64,000 bases of DNA, from contig MSJI02000741.1 of assembly GCA_001931905.2 (NCBI GenBank), forward strand, positions 107,167-171,166. The letters are read 5' to 3'. This DNA is from Cladosporium sp. IMV 00045. Lineage: Eukaryota > Ascomycota > Dothideomycetes > Cladosporiales > Cladosporiaceae. Position numbers and translations under genes: made by a program. Under the pieces are notes generated by a model. It was not told the origin of the DNA and made no database searches. It saw only the letters and a program-made list of their open reading frames with translations. The stretch's first letter is position 1. Every line of letters starts with the position of its first letter. Shown here one piece after another: positions 45,355 to 56,473 of this stretch.

Positions 45355-45792
45355 GGTCTAATGATTGCTTTACATGTACGCGAGCTGCTGTTGATAAGCA
45401 ACGCGCATAGAGGATGGGCTCGGCTCAGCCGGATGCGCGGGGGTGCGATGGTAGCAAGGGGACGAAAGACAACAGCATGTCGATTGATAATCGCTATGCC
45501 ACGCAACAGCTCAGCATGTGCCAGTGTGAGCAGATGTGGTTAACTATACCTACTTGGACAGTGTGGAAGTCGCGACATCTCCTAGATCGGCAATCGGCCG
45601 GCTTCCCTCGGCGTCACTCCGATTTCATCATTGATGAGGGCATTGAGGGCATATCTTCTTTTGTGTACAATAACATATAACTCAACTCAACTCCCTGACT
45701 CCAACCAGAGAAATCGTAAGCACGATTCGACCACGAAGGCATCTCAGTGGACGCTCTTCATATACCAACCCAAGCCCTCAGATTCATTCACA
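45355..45792. other. Divergent promoter region, DSC3 / Dabb gene
   Basis: There is no gene in this 438-base divergent region. Confidence 0.6.
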
Positions 45793-46254
45793 ATGCCGAT
45801 CCTACACATTGTCCTCTTTGAGTTCAAGCCGACCACGACCCATGCTCAAGTAGAAGATGTCCGTCAACGATACAACTTGCCCCAAAAACAACGAAACGTC
45901 AAACTGACTATCACACAAGGTCTGCAGACGCATGGTCGGCCTCGCGGAAAAGTGCATCCATCCAACCAGCAAAGAACCCTACATGAAATCGCACGGAGGC
46001 GGCCGCGACAACAGCCCTGAGGGACACCAAGTAGTTGAGCCCCTCGTTCCCCTTTCTCAGTCTTGACATTCATGAAATGGCTAACCGATTATTCACAGGG
46101 CGGCTTCTCGCACGGTTTCATTTGCGAGTTCAAAAATGAAGAAGACCGGAAATACTACCTCGAGCATGACCCGGCTCATTTGGAGTTTGTGGCGAGCTTG
46201 GATGGGATCATTCAGAATGCGAGAGTAGTCGATTTCGAACCGGGGGTATTCTGA
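45793..46254 (+). CDS. Stress-responsive A/B-barrel (Dabb) domain protein
   Basis: A small single-domain protein of 110 aa with the Dabb fold (PF07876-like), a dimeric ferredoxin-like barrel of often unknown role. It is invisible as one ORF: exons are 45793-45858, 45920-46030 and 46099-46254, joined across introns of 61 and 68 nt with CTGAC and CTAAC branch sites. Landmarks are MPILHIVLFEFKP (first strand), CRRMVGLAEKCIHPTSKEPY, SHGGGRDNSPEGHQ, GFSHGFICEFKNEEDRKYYL, DPAHLEFVASLDG and the final strand VVDFEPG, all standard for fungal Dabb proteins. The first intron's donor (gtccgt) is weak; a gtagaa donor 9 bases upstream would remove three residues. An AATAAA occurs at 46270, just downstream. 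Confidence 0.85.
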
Positions 46255-46425
46255 GGTAGATCTCTATGTAATAAATATGCTCCTCCGTAAGGCGGGAAAG
46301 ACGGCCCTTTCGTGAGGAAGAAGGCAGTATCGTCTTCACGCAAAGAAATGCAAGAGAAATGCAGCAAATGCCGCTCGTCTAGGTACATGATACATTAGGA
46401 AAATGAAGTTGTTTCGCTCGTGCGA

Positions 46426-47265
46426 TCAAGAAATGCTGAAAGATTCACCGCATCCGCATTGTTCAGCTGTTGGAGAGGTTAGCGTTATGACGTATAAAGT
46501 GGCGAGAGACATGGGATACTCACTGATGTTGGGGTTCTTGAAGATGAATCTGGCGCTCAGCTTGTCCTCCAACCAGTCCATCTCACTGCCAATGATGCTG
46601 AACAGAGCCTTGCTGTCGATCAAGACCTTCACTCCGTCCTGTTCCACGCTCTCGTCGAATGTGCCGGGCTTGTCAACGTATTCCAAGTGATATGCCAGGC
46701 CTGAGCATCCTCTGTTCTTCACGCCAACACGGACGAGCTTTGACTCTGGTTGCTCAAGTAGTTCCCTAAGATGTTCCACAGCGGTTTGTGTAATCTTGAT
46801 GGGCGCCTTCCTCGGTCGGAGCTTCGATTTCTTCGCCTTTGCGCCGGCTGGCTGTGCTGTTGGTGTGGAGGTCTGCTGAGGCTGCTTCTCTGCCGTGATC
46901 TCTGGCAAGCTTGATGATGTGGGCTTGCTCTTCTGTGCTTCTCCCTCCCTCTCACTAACATTGCTTTCTTGTTGCCTTTGCCAAGGTGCCGCGGGCGGCC
47001 ATTTTATAGCTTCATTGCCGGCAATGCTCGTCTCAGGCACTCCGGTGTTCCGAGGCGGTGGCGGGACTTCCGAGTCGAGAGTCTGTGGTCGGTGGGCGGA
47101 ATCGGTCATAAGAGGACGCTTGTGAGACTGCAGACGCGGTCGGAAAGAGGAGAATGGACATCTCTGGGCCTTGAGACACTGGGCGCATCTTCTGCTCGAG
47201 GAAGGCTGCGCGGCGAATCTGAAAATTGATTGTACGGCTGGGCCGCTTGTTCGTAAAACTGCCAT
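46426..47265 (-). CDS. ISA1: Mitochondrial iron-sulfur cluster assembly A-type protein
   Basis: Isa1 acts late in mitochondrial Fe-S assembly, maturing [4Fe-4S] enzymes such as aconitase and lipoate synthase. Exons 46524-47265 and 46426-46466 give 260 aa. A basic, Ser/Arg-rich presequence (MAVLRTSGPAVQSIFRFAAQ) fits mitochondrial import. A long disordered Pro/Gln-rich stretch (residues 55-150) is unusual against short bacterial IscA. The A-type domain starts at IKITQTAVEHLRELL. The three ligand cysteines are C187 (NRGCSGLAYHL), C251 and C253 (QCGCGESF). GSEMDWLEDKL and RFIFKNPN are typical of the ISA1 rather than ISA2 branch. The 57-nt intron sits directly before the CGCG motif, is a multiple of three and is stop-free. 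An unspliced form would carry 19 extra residues but keep the cysteines. Confidence 0.92.
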   Translation of the reverse strand: MAVLRTSGPAVQSIFRFAAQPSSSRRCAQCLKAQRCPFSSFRPRLQSHKRPLMTDSAHRPQTLDSEVPPPPRNTGVPETSIAGNEAIKWPPAAPWQRQQESNVSEREGEAQKSKPTSSSLPEITAEKQPQQTSTPTAQPAGAKAKKSKLRPRKAPIKITQTAVEHLRELLEQPESKLVRVGVKNRGCSGLAYHLEYVDKPGTFDESVEQDGVKVLIDSKALFSIIGSEMDWLEDKLSARFIFKNPNISEYPMSLATLYVITLTSPTAEQCGCGESFSIS

Positions 47266-49316
<2,051 letters not shown>

Positions 49317-49821
49317 CCGCGCTCGATTCGAGCAAAGGAGCGGGAAGTAGATGTGTATGACTTCACACAAAAAACCGTATGTAAGCTGGCGAAGAGGCAA
49401 ACCCAAGCGGCGGGAAAGCGTTGGCGCAAAATGGCGTTTCGAGGTAAAATTGGGGATGGATCAAAGGGGTCAGCGGTCTGCTGCGGCAGTTCGTGAATGT
49501 GCTACTATAGAAAGTTGTTATTTAATTCCTTTCAATGCTTTTGTATTTTCATCTGCCCGTGCGATTCTCCACTTAAATTCTTGCGATCCCAGTGGGATGA
49601 TGCTTATGTGGATGAAAACGCTCCAGGGTTTGTAGGTACAGCATTGATGAAAACTTCGTTACGTGTAGAAGCATCTGTGGGTATGAATAGATTACACACT
49701 TGTTGAGCTAGAATTAGTGAGACTTCACACCCCTACATCTGTGACGGCGACGTCTTCATGGACTTCTCCCTTCGAGCAAATTGGCCTCCGTTCTGAGCCA
49801 TGCGCACCAGCAATAAGATGA
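49317..49821. other. Convergent 3' region, RVB1 / SPO22
   Basis: No gene. The two 3' ends lie here. Confidence 0.6.
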
Positions 49822-52788
49822 TCATCGCCGCCTCAATCTCCTCTCCGCCTCCTCGCGGTTCCGCGTCAAATGGGCATGCAGCGAGCCATTGTCCGCAGCA
49901 TATCTCGCGAGCTCAAGCGCTACATCAATCCACTGATCTGCCGCCTCTCCATCTCCGATCGCCAGCAAATCCACAGCCTTGTTGAAAGCCACAGTGGCCA
50001 ACCATTGCAGCTCGTCTTCAGGATACGAATCGTTGCGCCCTTCCGTGCCTCGTCTCGCCATAGAAGCCGCTTGCTCGACGAGTTTGATGCTGATCCCATC
50101 GTCGCCAGATTTGCCGAGGCTGATGGAGAAGGTGAGGCGCAGCCAGCGCGCGAGCTTCGAAATGTCCTTGTCCGTTGACCAGGTCGAGTTGATGATCTTT
50201 TGCAGCAACTCGGGGATTTTGGCGGTTGAGGAGTCATCGATGCTGAGTTTGCTGGCTTGGTCGTAGATGATGATGACGAGGTCGGCGAGCGTATCCCATC
50301 TTGCAATGCCTTGGAACTCAAGGCATGCTGTGAGGGCGTCGTTGAGGTTTTCCCATTGTTCGAGTTTGAAGACGCTTTCGACGTTGAACTTGAGCATCTC
50401 CAGTGCTCTCGTGCGGCGTAGGTCGGCTTCCGACGATTGATCGTCTGCTGGATGCCATACCGCCGTGAAATTCTTGACTTCCCGCTGTACTTCAAGGTAA
50501 TGTTGTAGCTGCTGCGATTTGTCTGGCGATGACCGCGCGAGCACTACGAGAGCACTAGCACAAAGAAAGTGACAGACTTGCTTTCGTTGGATCAGATCGT
50601 CTTGATGCATGAGTCCATCATCTGCCGGGTAGCAATCCAAGAACCTGATGCAGACCTTGAGAAGTCGGATGAGATGCTGCGGTTGTATCTCTGCACAGAG
50701 CCGCAAGGCAAGGTTGAATGCGTTTTTGCTCCACCATTGTATTTCGGAAAGCCATTGCTCATCACTTACCTGTCTCAAGGATTTCATATTCGCAGCTGCT
50801 GTCTCGAATACACGAGATAGCTCGTGAGTGACCCCATCTGAAGACCTTTGTGAATTTTCGAGTTCTTCCGTGAGGAGCCGTGCTGTGCATCTTAGTAGAG
50901 CAGGAAGCTGTATGCCACTTGGAGGCTGATCGGCCAAAGCTTGGAAAGCAGCCACTGCAATGGCGCGATTCTCGGATCTTTGAGCTTCCAGGACGCAAGC
51001 GTATAAGTATCGCGAGTCTCTATCAGCAATTTTGACCAGAACAGCAAGGCATTGGCTTGCCAGTTCACAGTCACTTGTTTTCAATGCAAGCTGATAGGCA
51101 AGATACCTGGTTATACCCTCGTTCTGAACAGGTAATGACATCTGGTAGAAGGCAGTTCGTGCTGTATCGAAGTCGTCCCGCTTCAAACTGGTAAGCATGA
51201 CTTTCCGAGCCACCTTGGCTTTGTTGATTGCGCCAACATTGGAAAAGATTGTATGCTGCAGTAATGCTAGCCAAACATCAGCGGTTGAAGCATCGGCATC
51301 TTTCGACGCTTTCCAGATGAGTGCTTGCATCGCGTGTGCGGCTCTTGGTGATAGCACGTCCGCAGACCACTGCATGATCGAATCGAACATTTGGGACATT
51401 TTTTCAAGGACAAGGGGAATGTCGTCTTTGGTGGCAGTGACTCCCAGGCTGGTATATGTGACGATAGTCTTCTGTAGCCAGTCTTTCACCTGATCGCTGT
51501 CCATTGTTGAGTCCATATCTGGCAACAAGCGCGAGCTTATCATTTGCTCTAAAGCATTGTATGCTGCAAGAAAGTTCAATTTCTTGACCTTATAGACCGA
51601 GCGCATTACCCTAATGCATCCGGTTAGAGCGCTGCGATCCGCAGAAGGTGCGGGAATGCTTACGTTAGATACGTTTGATCCGTAAGAACCGTAGATCGAA
51701 TCATTTGGACAAGTATTCTGGCGGCTGCATCGATATGCGTCGGCTCACTTCTTGACACAATGTTAAGCTTCATGACGAGGACAGCAATTCGATTTCCCAG
51801 TCCATGATCTTCGTCCAATCCAGCCACGATGTTCAATGCACGCTTTCCATGGTCGTCGTTCGGCAGTGCTTCTAGCAAAGAAGCAACGATGGCCAGCCGC
51901 AGATCTTCGTGTTCCAGAGAGCGTGACGCAAGCACTTCACTGTCGAGAAGCTTGTGCGCTCGCTCCAGCCAAACTAGAGCGTTTTCCTTGCTGCTCTGCT
52001 GTAGTTGCGATCGTCCAATTTCGAAGCACATGCCTGCAGCTGCCTCGAGAAGGTCGTCTTGATCTGAATTGTCGCTAAAGTTGGCTTTGAGGAAGAAGCG
52101 GTCTGCCAAATCGTAACGTCGAGACTTCGCAGCATGTGCTGTTCGTAGTAAGTAGAAGCTGCATATCAGCTGCTGGATGGAAGACTCTTCGTCGTTGGGT
52201 GAGTCGTCGACAACACGGATCACGGGAGTCGCCTCTTCCCATGCAGTAACGTATCTCGATGCTCTTTCAATTAACTTGAACGCTAAACGCAAGTCATTGT
52301 TGTCCAAGCAGCATCTCGCTGCTTTGAGAGCGACTTTGAAGATCCGCACTCGCTGGTCGACGTTCTTGGTCCGACCAGAGGATTCGTTGTGTGCCGCGTC
52401 CAACATGAAGAATGAGAATGCCCGTAGAAGCACTGCGAAGCGAATGCTATCCACTGTCGGGCTCTTTCCACCATCTTCATCGGCATCTCGGAGGATTTTT
52501 GTTGCTGAGTTCCACAGCAGGCTGCCCTGCGTATCATAGTCTGAGCAGTGACGCGCAAATGACACTGCGCGATGTGACGGAAAAGGCTGCTCCAGGAATG
52601 TTTCCAGATCTCTTATGTTCTTGTTTGAGATTTCGATCCTGTCATTGAGGGTACGGCCCGTAGCAACTGCGAAGTCTCTCCTGGCGTCAGTAGTACTCTT
52701 GGTCAGCTGGCGCAACTTCGTACATACCTAGAATAGGCTGCACGCGATCGTCGCTTGGATCTTTCCTGATCGGCTGCAATGGAGCCAT
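49822..52788 (-). CDS. SPO22: SPO22/ZIP4-like meiotic TPR protein
   Basis: Spo22/Zip4 is a TPR-repeat scaffold of the ZMM group that promotes meiotic crossovers and synaptonemal complex assembly. Proposed exons are 52724-52788, 51664-52680 and 49822-51610, giving 956 aa in frame. The second intron (53 nt) is clear. The first is short (43 nt) with a gtacga donor, chosen because it fuses MAPLQPIRK...VQPILG to RDFAVATG, the usual family N-terminus. Helical TPR-like repeats fill the protein: GSLLWNSATKIL, ALKAARCCLDNNDLRLAFKLI, ALVWLERAHKLL, KKLNFLAAYNALEQMISSRLLP and WWSKNAFNLALRL. The AYNALEQMI...LLPD segment is typical of PF08631. A stronger gtatgt donor lies five bases upstream but fits only an alternative, ATG-less frame. 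The exact start is therefore uncertain; the family is well supported. Confidence 0.85.
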
Positions 52789-53575
52789 TGAGTCTTTCTG
52801 GGAGAGATTTGTTTAGTCGAGAGTGATTATCGCATTTCTCAAGAGCAACATATGTAAGAAAGTCTTCATGAAGGTGTGGTAGGTGAGTGCGGGTCGAGAA
52901 GGAAGGAAGGAGCGATTGGGCGAGCTTATTCCGACTACAGCCCTAGGTTCACCTACAAATCATCAAATTAGAAGTATTAAAAGTACCTTCCCTACTGACA
53001 CAAGATATCGTTGTTTTCGCCCAACGCATTTTGATACTATACCCCTAGCATGAGTCTTGGAGTCTGATTCTCAGACTTGTAGTTTGCGCGCTCTGTGCTA
53101 CGCAGCTTATGCCATTTTCTGACGTGGTTCATTTGATCATTTGAGAGAACCTTACGCGAATGGGGAGGCCTATGCCATCACCTTGAGTATCTCTTCGTCG
53201 GTTCTCTGATGAAACAAAAGGACGAGCTCAAGACTGTTCATCTCAATCCACGAAGACGAAGTGGCCCCGCTGCACCTGCCGCTTTGAGAATGTCCCACTT
53301 TTGTGCTCGTCACTGCAGCTTCTCTGCTGATCGTCACGAGGAAATACCAGCGCAACAAGCGATGTGTATAAAAACTCAACAAACACAATCTACGTTGTGG
53401 CCGACCACAGGAAATCTGTTTGCTGCTGGAAACGCCCTGAAAGAAGCGTGGTGCTGCCAGGGTATTGTCACTATCATCTTCTTTCGGAAAGACTGCGTCG
53501 CCACGTTGTATATTACGAAGCATTACAGACCTCACCTCCAGGCTGCGTGGGAACTTTCGTGAGTACGCGCCAAAG
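52789..53575. other. Divergent promoter region, SPO22 / myotubularin
   Basis: No separate gene. The minus frame immediately upstream of SPO22 stays open to about 52943 without an ATG (see finding). A TATA-like motif lies on the plus side. Confidence 0.5.
53367..53373 (+). promoter_or_regulatory. TATA-like element upstream of the myotubularin gene
   Basis: The sequence tataaaa lies about 205 bases upstream of the ATG at 53576. It would require a leader of roughly 150 bases. The evidence is sequence only. Confidence 0.3.
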
Positions 53576-56473
53576 ATGGCGGGCAGTGCTGGAGAAACGC
53601 AAGATTTGCGGTTCAAGAATGTAAGCCTCCACCGACGAGGCAGACCGGAAAATGGCACGCTCTATTTTACACGCCACCACCTCATCTTCAGCTATTACCC
53701 AGGTTCTCAAACGAACGGTACGGGAGCAGCGTCAACTTCTCAGGCCCATACCAGGGATTCTTCTCTCACCGAGGCACCAGCGACTAAGCCAGCACAAAAT
53801 GGCACGTCTGCCGAGGGGCAAACCAGTCACGCGAGCGCTCAAGGCGACGCACCAAAAAGGAGCAGAGGCACTCCCAAACCTCGCTCTAAAGAGATATATA
53901 TCCCCTATCCCCTCATCAACCATTGCGTATTGCGACCCAGTCACGCACAAAGCACCACTGTGCGAACTTCAGGGCTTGAATTCAATGTAGACTCGAATGA
54001 TGAAGACGACGATGGATTCCCACCAACGTATGGCACCAGTTATGTAAGCCGGCCATCCACAGACTCAACAAACCTTTCTTCATACGCGTCGCCACGAAGA
54101 CCTGCTTCACCTGTTGCCGGACCGTCCGACTTCTCCACGGTGGGTGGCAGTGCAAGACCGCCCGCCATCCGCCTCCGATGCAAGGATTTTCAGGTTCTGG
54201 CGCTCCATTTCCATCCCGGTACATCAGACAAGTCTGCAGATGAATCAGCCCGTCAGGCATTTTTCAGCCTTCGGAGCCGCTGCTGTGTCGATAAAGTGAG
54301 CGACCTTTATGCGTTCCACTTCAAGCCACCACCCGAAGAGAGGGCAGCGGGAAACAATGCCTACGACGCACGAAAGGAGTTCGCAAGGATGGGAATCAGC
54401 CCCAAAGCTGCAGAAGGACCCGGTGCGGCCTGGAGAATCTCCGACATCAACCACGACTATTCTTACTCTGCTACCTACCCGGGGGCACTTTGCGTACCCC
54501 GTGCAGTGAGCGACAACATGCTCAAATACGGTGGCACATTCCGCAAAAAGGCCAGGATCCCCGCTCTTGCTTATCTTCACTCCAATGGTGGCAGTATTAC
54601 ACGCTCCTCGCAGCCAATGGTCGGCATGCAAGGCAAAAGGAACCCGCAGGATGAGCGGCTTGTGTCCGCCATCTTCTCAAGCCACACGCCACCTCTGACA
54701 TCCCCAGAGGACTCTCCTTCTCAAACGCCAACGCCCACGCCTGGACATGGTGGGAGCAACGAGTCCGACACAGCCGATGACTCACCAGAATCGAATATCT
54801 CCAGGTTGCACCTCAGCAAAAGCGAGACTGCTCTTGACGAAAGCTTCGAAGAGGAGGTGGTAACGCCACGCAAAAGGATCTACGGCAGTACAAGACAAAA
54901 CGTAATTGCCGATGCAAGGCCAAAGCTCAACATGTTGGCCAACCGAGCTACGGGTGGCGGAATTGAGAATCCAACATATTACGCGGGCCATAACGACATG
55001 CCAATCGAGGTGTCCTTCCTGAACATTGCAAATATCCATGTCATGCGGTCTTCACTGGACAAAGTGATTGAGAGCCTTGGTAACTCGGACTACCTCGATC
55101 TGCCGCCGAATCAAGAACTCCTGCGCAAGTCTGGATGGCTAGGACATATAGCCGGTCTGCTTGATGGCTCGGAGATGGTGGCTAGGGTGGTTGGCTTGGG
55201 CGGTAGCCACGTCCTCGTTCACTGCTCCGATGGGTGGGACCGCACCTCCCAGGTTTCAGCCCTTGCGCAAATAATGCTCGATCCGTACTACCGCACGCTC
55301 GATGGTTTCATCGCCTTGGTACAGAAGGACTTCCTTTCCTTCGGACACAAGTTCCGTGACCGAAACGGTATCGAGGGCAGCGAGAAGTGGTTCGAGATCG
55401 AAAACGAGCGCATTCAGCCGGCGAGAACGAGGGAAGATCGAGGATCGGAGCCGAACAATCTGCAGGCCCTCAGCTCCAAAGCCCTCTTTGGCGCGAAGAG
55501 CTGGTTCGAGAAGAACAAGAGCAATCTATTCAAGCAGCAAAACGTCAGCCACGACAGCCTGAACGACGCTTCCTCCAGGCCAACATCCCCTCCCCCGAAC
55601 CCCATCATCCACAGCACCGCCAACAAAGCGGAAGACAAGCAGCACAAAATGGACGAAAAAGAAGTCTCCCCCATTTTCCACCAGTTCCTCGACGCCGTCT
55701 TCCAACTGCAATGGCAAGAGCCCAACGCCTTCGAGTTCAACGAGCGCTTCCTCCGCCGCCTATACTACCAAGTCTACGCGGGCCAGTACGGCGAATTCCT
55801 CTTCAACAACGAGCGCGAGAGGTCCGAACACGACAACGCCAGACTCCCCTCCGCGTGGGGCTACTTCCTCGCCCGTAGAGCGGAATTCACGAACCAAGAT
55901 TTCGCCGCCAAGACCAACGATCCGCTCCTCTTCCCTCGCCGACAGGGCGCCGAGCGCGAGGTCGAAATGCGCTGGTGGAACATGCTGTTTGGCCGCAAGG
56001 ACGAGGAAATGAACGTCCCGCGCGCTCTGGCGCAGGTCGAGCAGCCACCAGGTGCTTTGGAAAACCGCTCTGCTTCCGCCGGTGCTACGGAGATTTTCGC
56101 TGCGAGTTTGAGCACGAGCGCCAACACCGCTTCGACAGATCCAGTTATCGTGTCCAAATCAAGCGCTGAGCTCGCGCAAGCGTCAACTGGCATTGGTAGT
56201 GAGCAGAAGCCGCAAGAGAGCAAGCAGCCCATCGAGCCTTCGCAACGGCCACCGATGGCTTCGCACGAAACCGACGCGAACGTCTTAGCGAGATACGCCG
56301 GTTTCCCATCAGCCAGCAGTGTTCCAGCGGCAGCGGGACAGACACAGTCGAGCGAACAGAGCACGGGGGATCCCTTGGGGGCTTCCACCGACGAACCCAA
56401 GCAAAGACAAGGCAATGGCGGGAGGATAGATTATGCGGCGTTTGCGCAGCAGAATGCGTTTAGGGATGCATAG
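53576..56473 (+). CDS. YMR1: Myotubularin-family PI(3)P phosphatase (YMR1-like)
   Basis: This is a myotubularin phosphatase, which removes the 3-phosphate of PI(3)P and PI(3,5)P2 on endosomal membranes. It is intronless, 965 aa, longer than yeast Ymr1. A PH-GRAM-like N-terminus (LRFKNVSLHRRG, GTLYFTRHHLIFSYYPG) carries a long Ser/Thr insert. The phosphatase core then starts around CKDFQVLALHFHP. WRISDINHDYSYSATYPGALCVP, FRKKARIPALAYLHSNGGSITRSSQPMVG and VVGLGGSHVLVHCSDGWDRT follow. The last of these is the C-x5-R loop (about residues 548-556) with the cysteine and arginine intact, so the enzyme should be active. LDPYYRTLDGFIALVQKDFLSFGHKF and PIFHQFLDAVFQLQWQ follow. The tail of about 160 residues is disordered. 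The ATG at 53576 is the first in frame; upstream only a TTG opens it. Confidence 0.93.
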   Translation: MAGSAGETQDLRFKNVSLHRRGRPENGTLYFTRHHLIFSYYPGSQTNGTGAASTSQAHTRDSSLTEAPATKPAQNGTSAEGQTSHASAQGDAPKRSRGTPKPRSKEIYIPYPLINHCVLRPSHAQSTTVRTSGLEFNVDSNDEDDDGFPPTYGTSYVSRPSTDSTNLSSYASPRRPASPVAGPSDFSTVGGSARPPAIRLRCKDFQVLALHFHPGTSDKSADESARQAFFSLRSRCCVDKVSDLYAFHFKPPPEERAAGNNAYDARKEFARMGISPKAAEGPGAAWRISDINHDYSYSATYPGALCVPRAVSDNMLKYGGTFRKKARIPALAYLHSNGGSITRSSQPMVGMQGKRNPQDERLVSAIFSSHTPPLTSPEDSPSQTPTPTPGHGGSNESDTADDSPESNISRLHLSKSETALDESFEEEVVTPRKRIYGSTRQNVIADARPKLNMLANRATGGGIENPTYYAGHNDMPIEVSFLNIANIHVMRSSLDKVIESLGNSDYLDLPPNQELLRKSGWLGHIAGLLDGSEMVARVVGLGGSHVLVHCSDGWDRTSQVSALAQIMLDPYYRTLDGFIALVQKDFLSFGHKFRDRNGIEGSEKWFEIENERIQPARTREDRGSEPNNLQALSSKALFGAKSWFEKNKSNLFKQQNVSHDSLNDASSRPTSPPPNPIIHSTANKAEDKQHKMDEKEVSPIFHQFLDAVFQLQWQEPNAFEFNERFLRRLYYQVYAGQYGEFLFNNERERSEHDNARLPSAWGYFLARRAEFTNQDFAAKTNDPLLFPRRQGAEREVEMRWWNMLFGRKDEEMNVPRALAQVEQPPGALENRSASAGATEIFAASLSTSANTASTDPVIVSKSSAELAQASTGIGSEQKPQESKQPIEPSQRPPMASHETDANVLARYAGFPSASSVPAAAGQTQSSEQSTGDPLGASTDEPKQRQGNGGRIDYAAFAQQNAFRDA

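Noticed and set aside
53465..53575. Longer N-terminus of myotubularin
   Set aside because: The upstream frame opens only from a TTG; the first ATG is 53576. The same reasoning set the starts of the GT31-like, RCC1-like and tannase genes.
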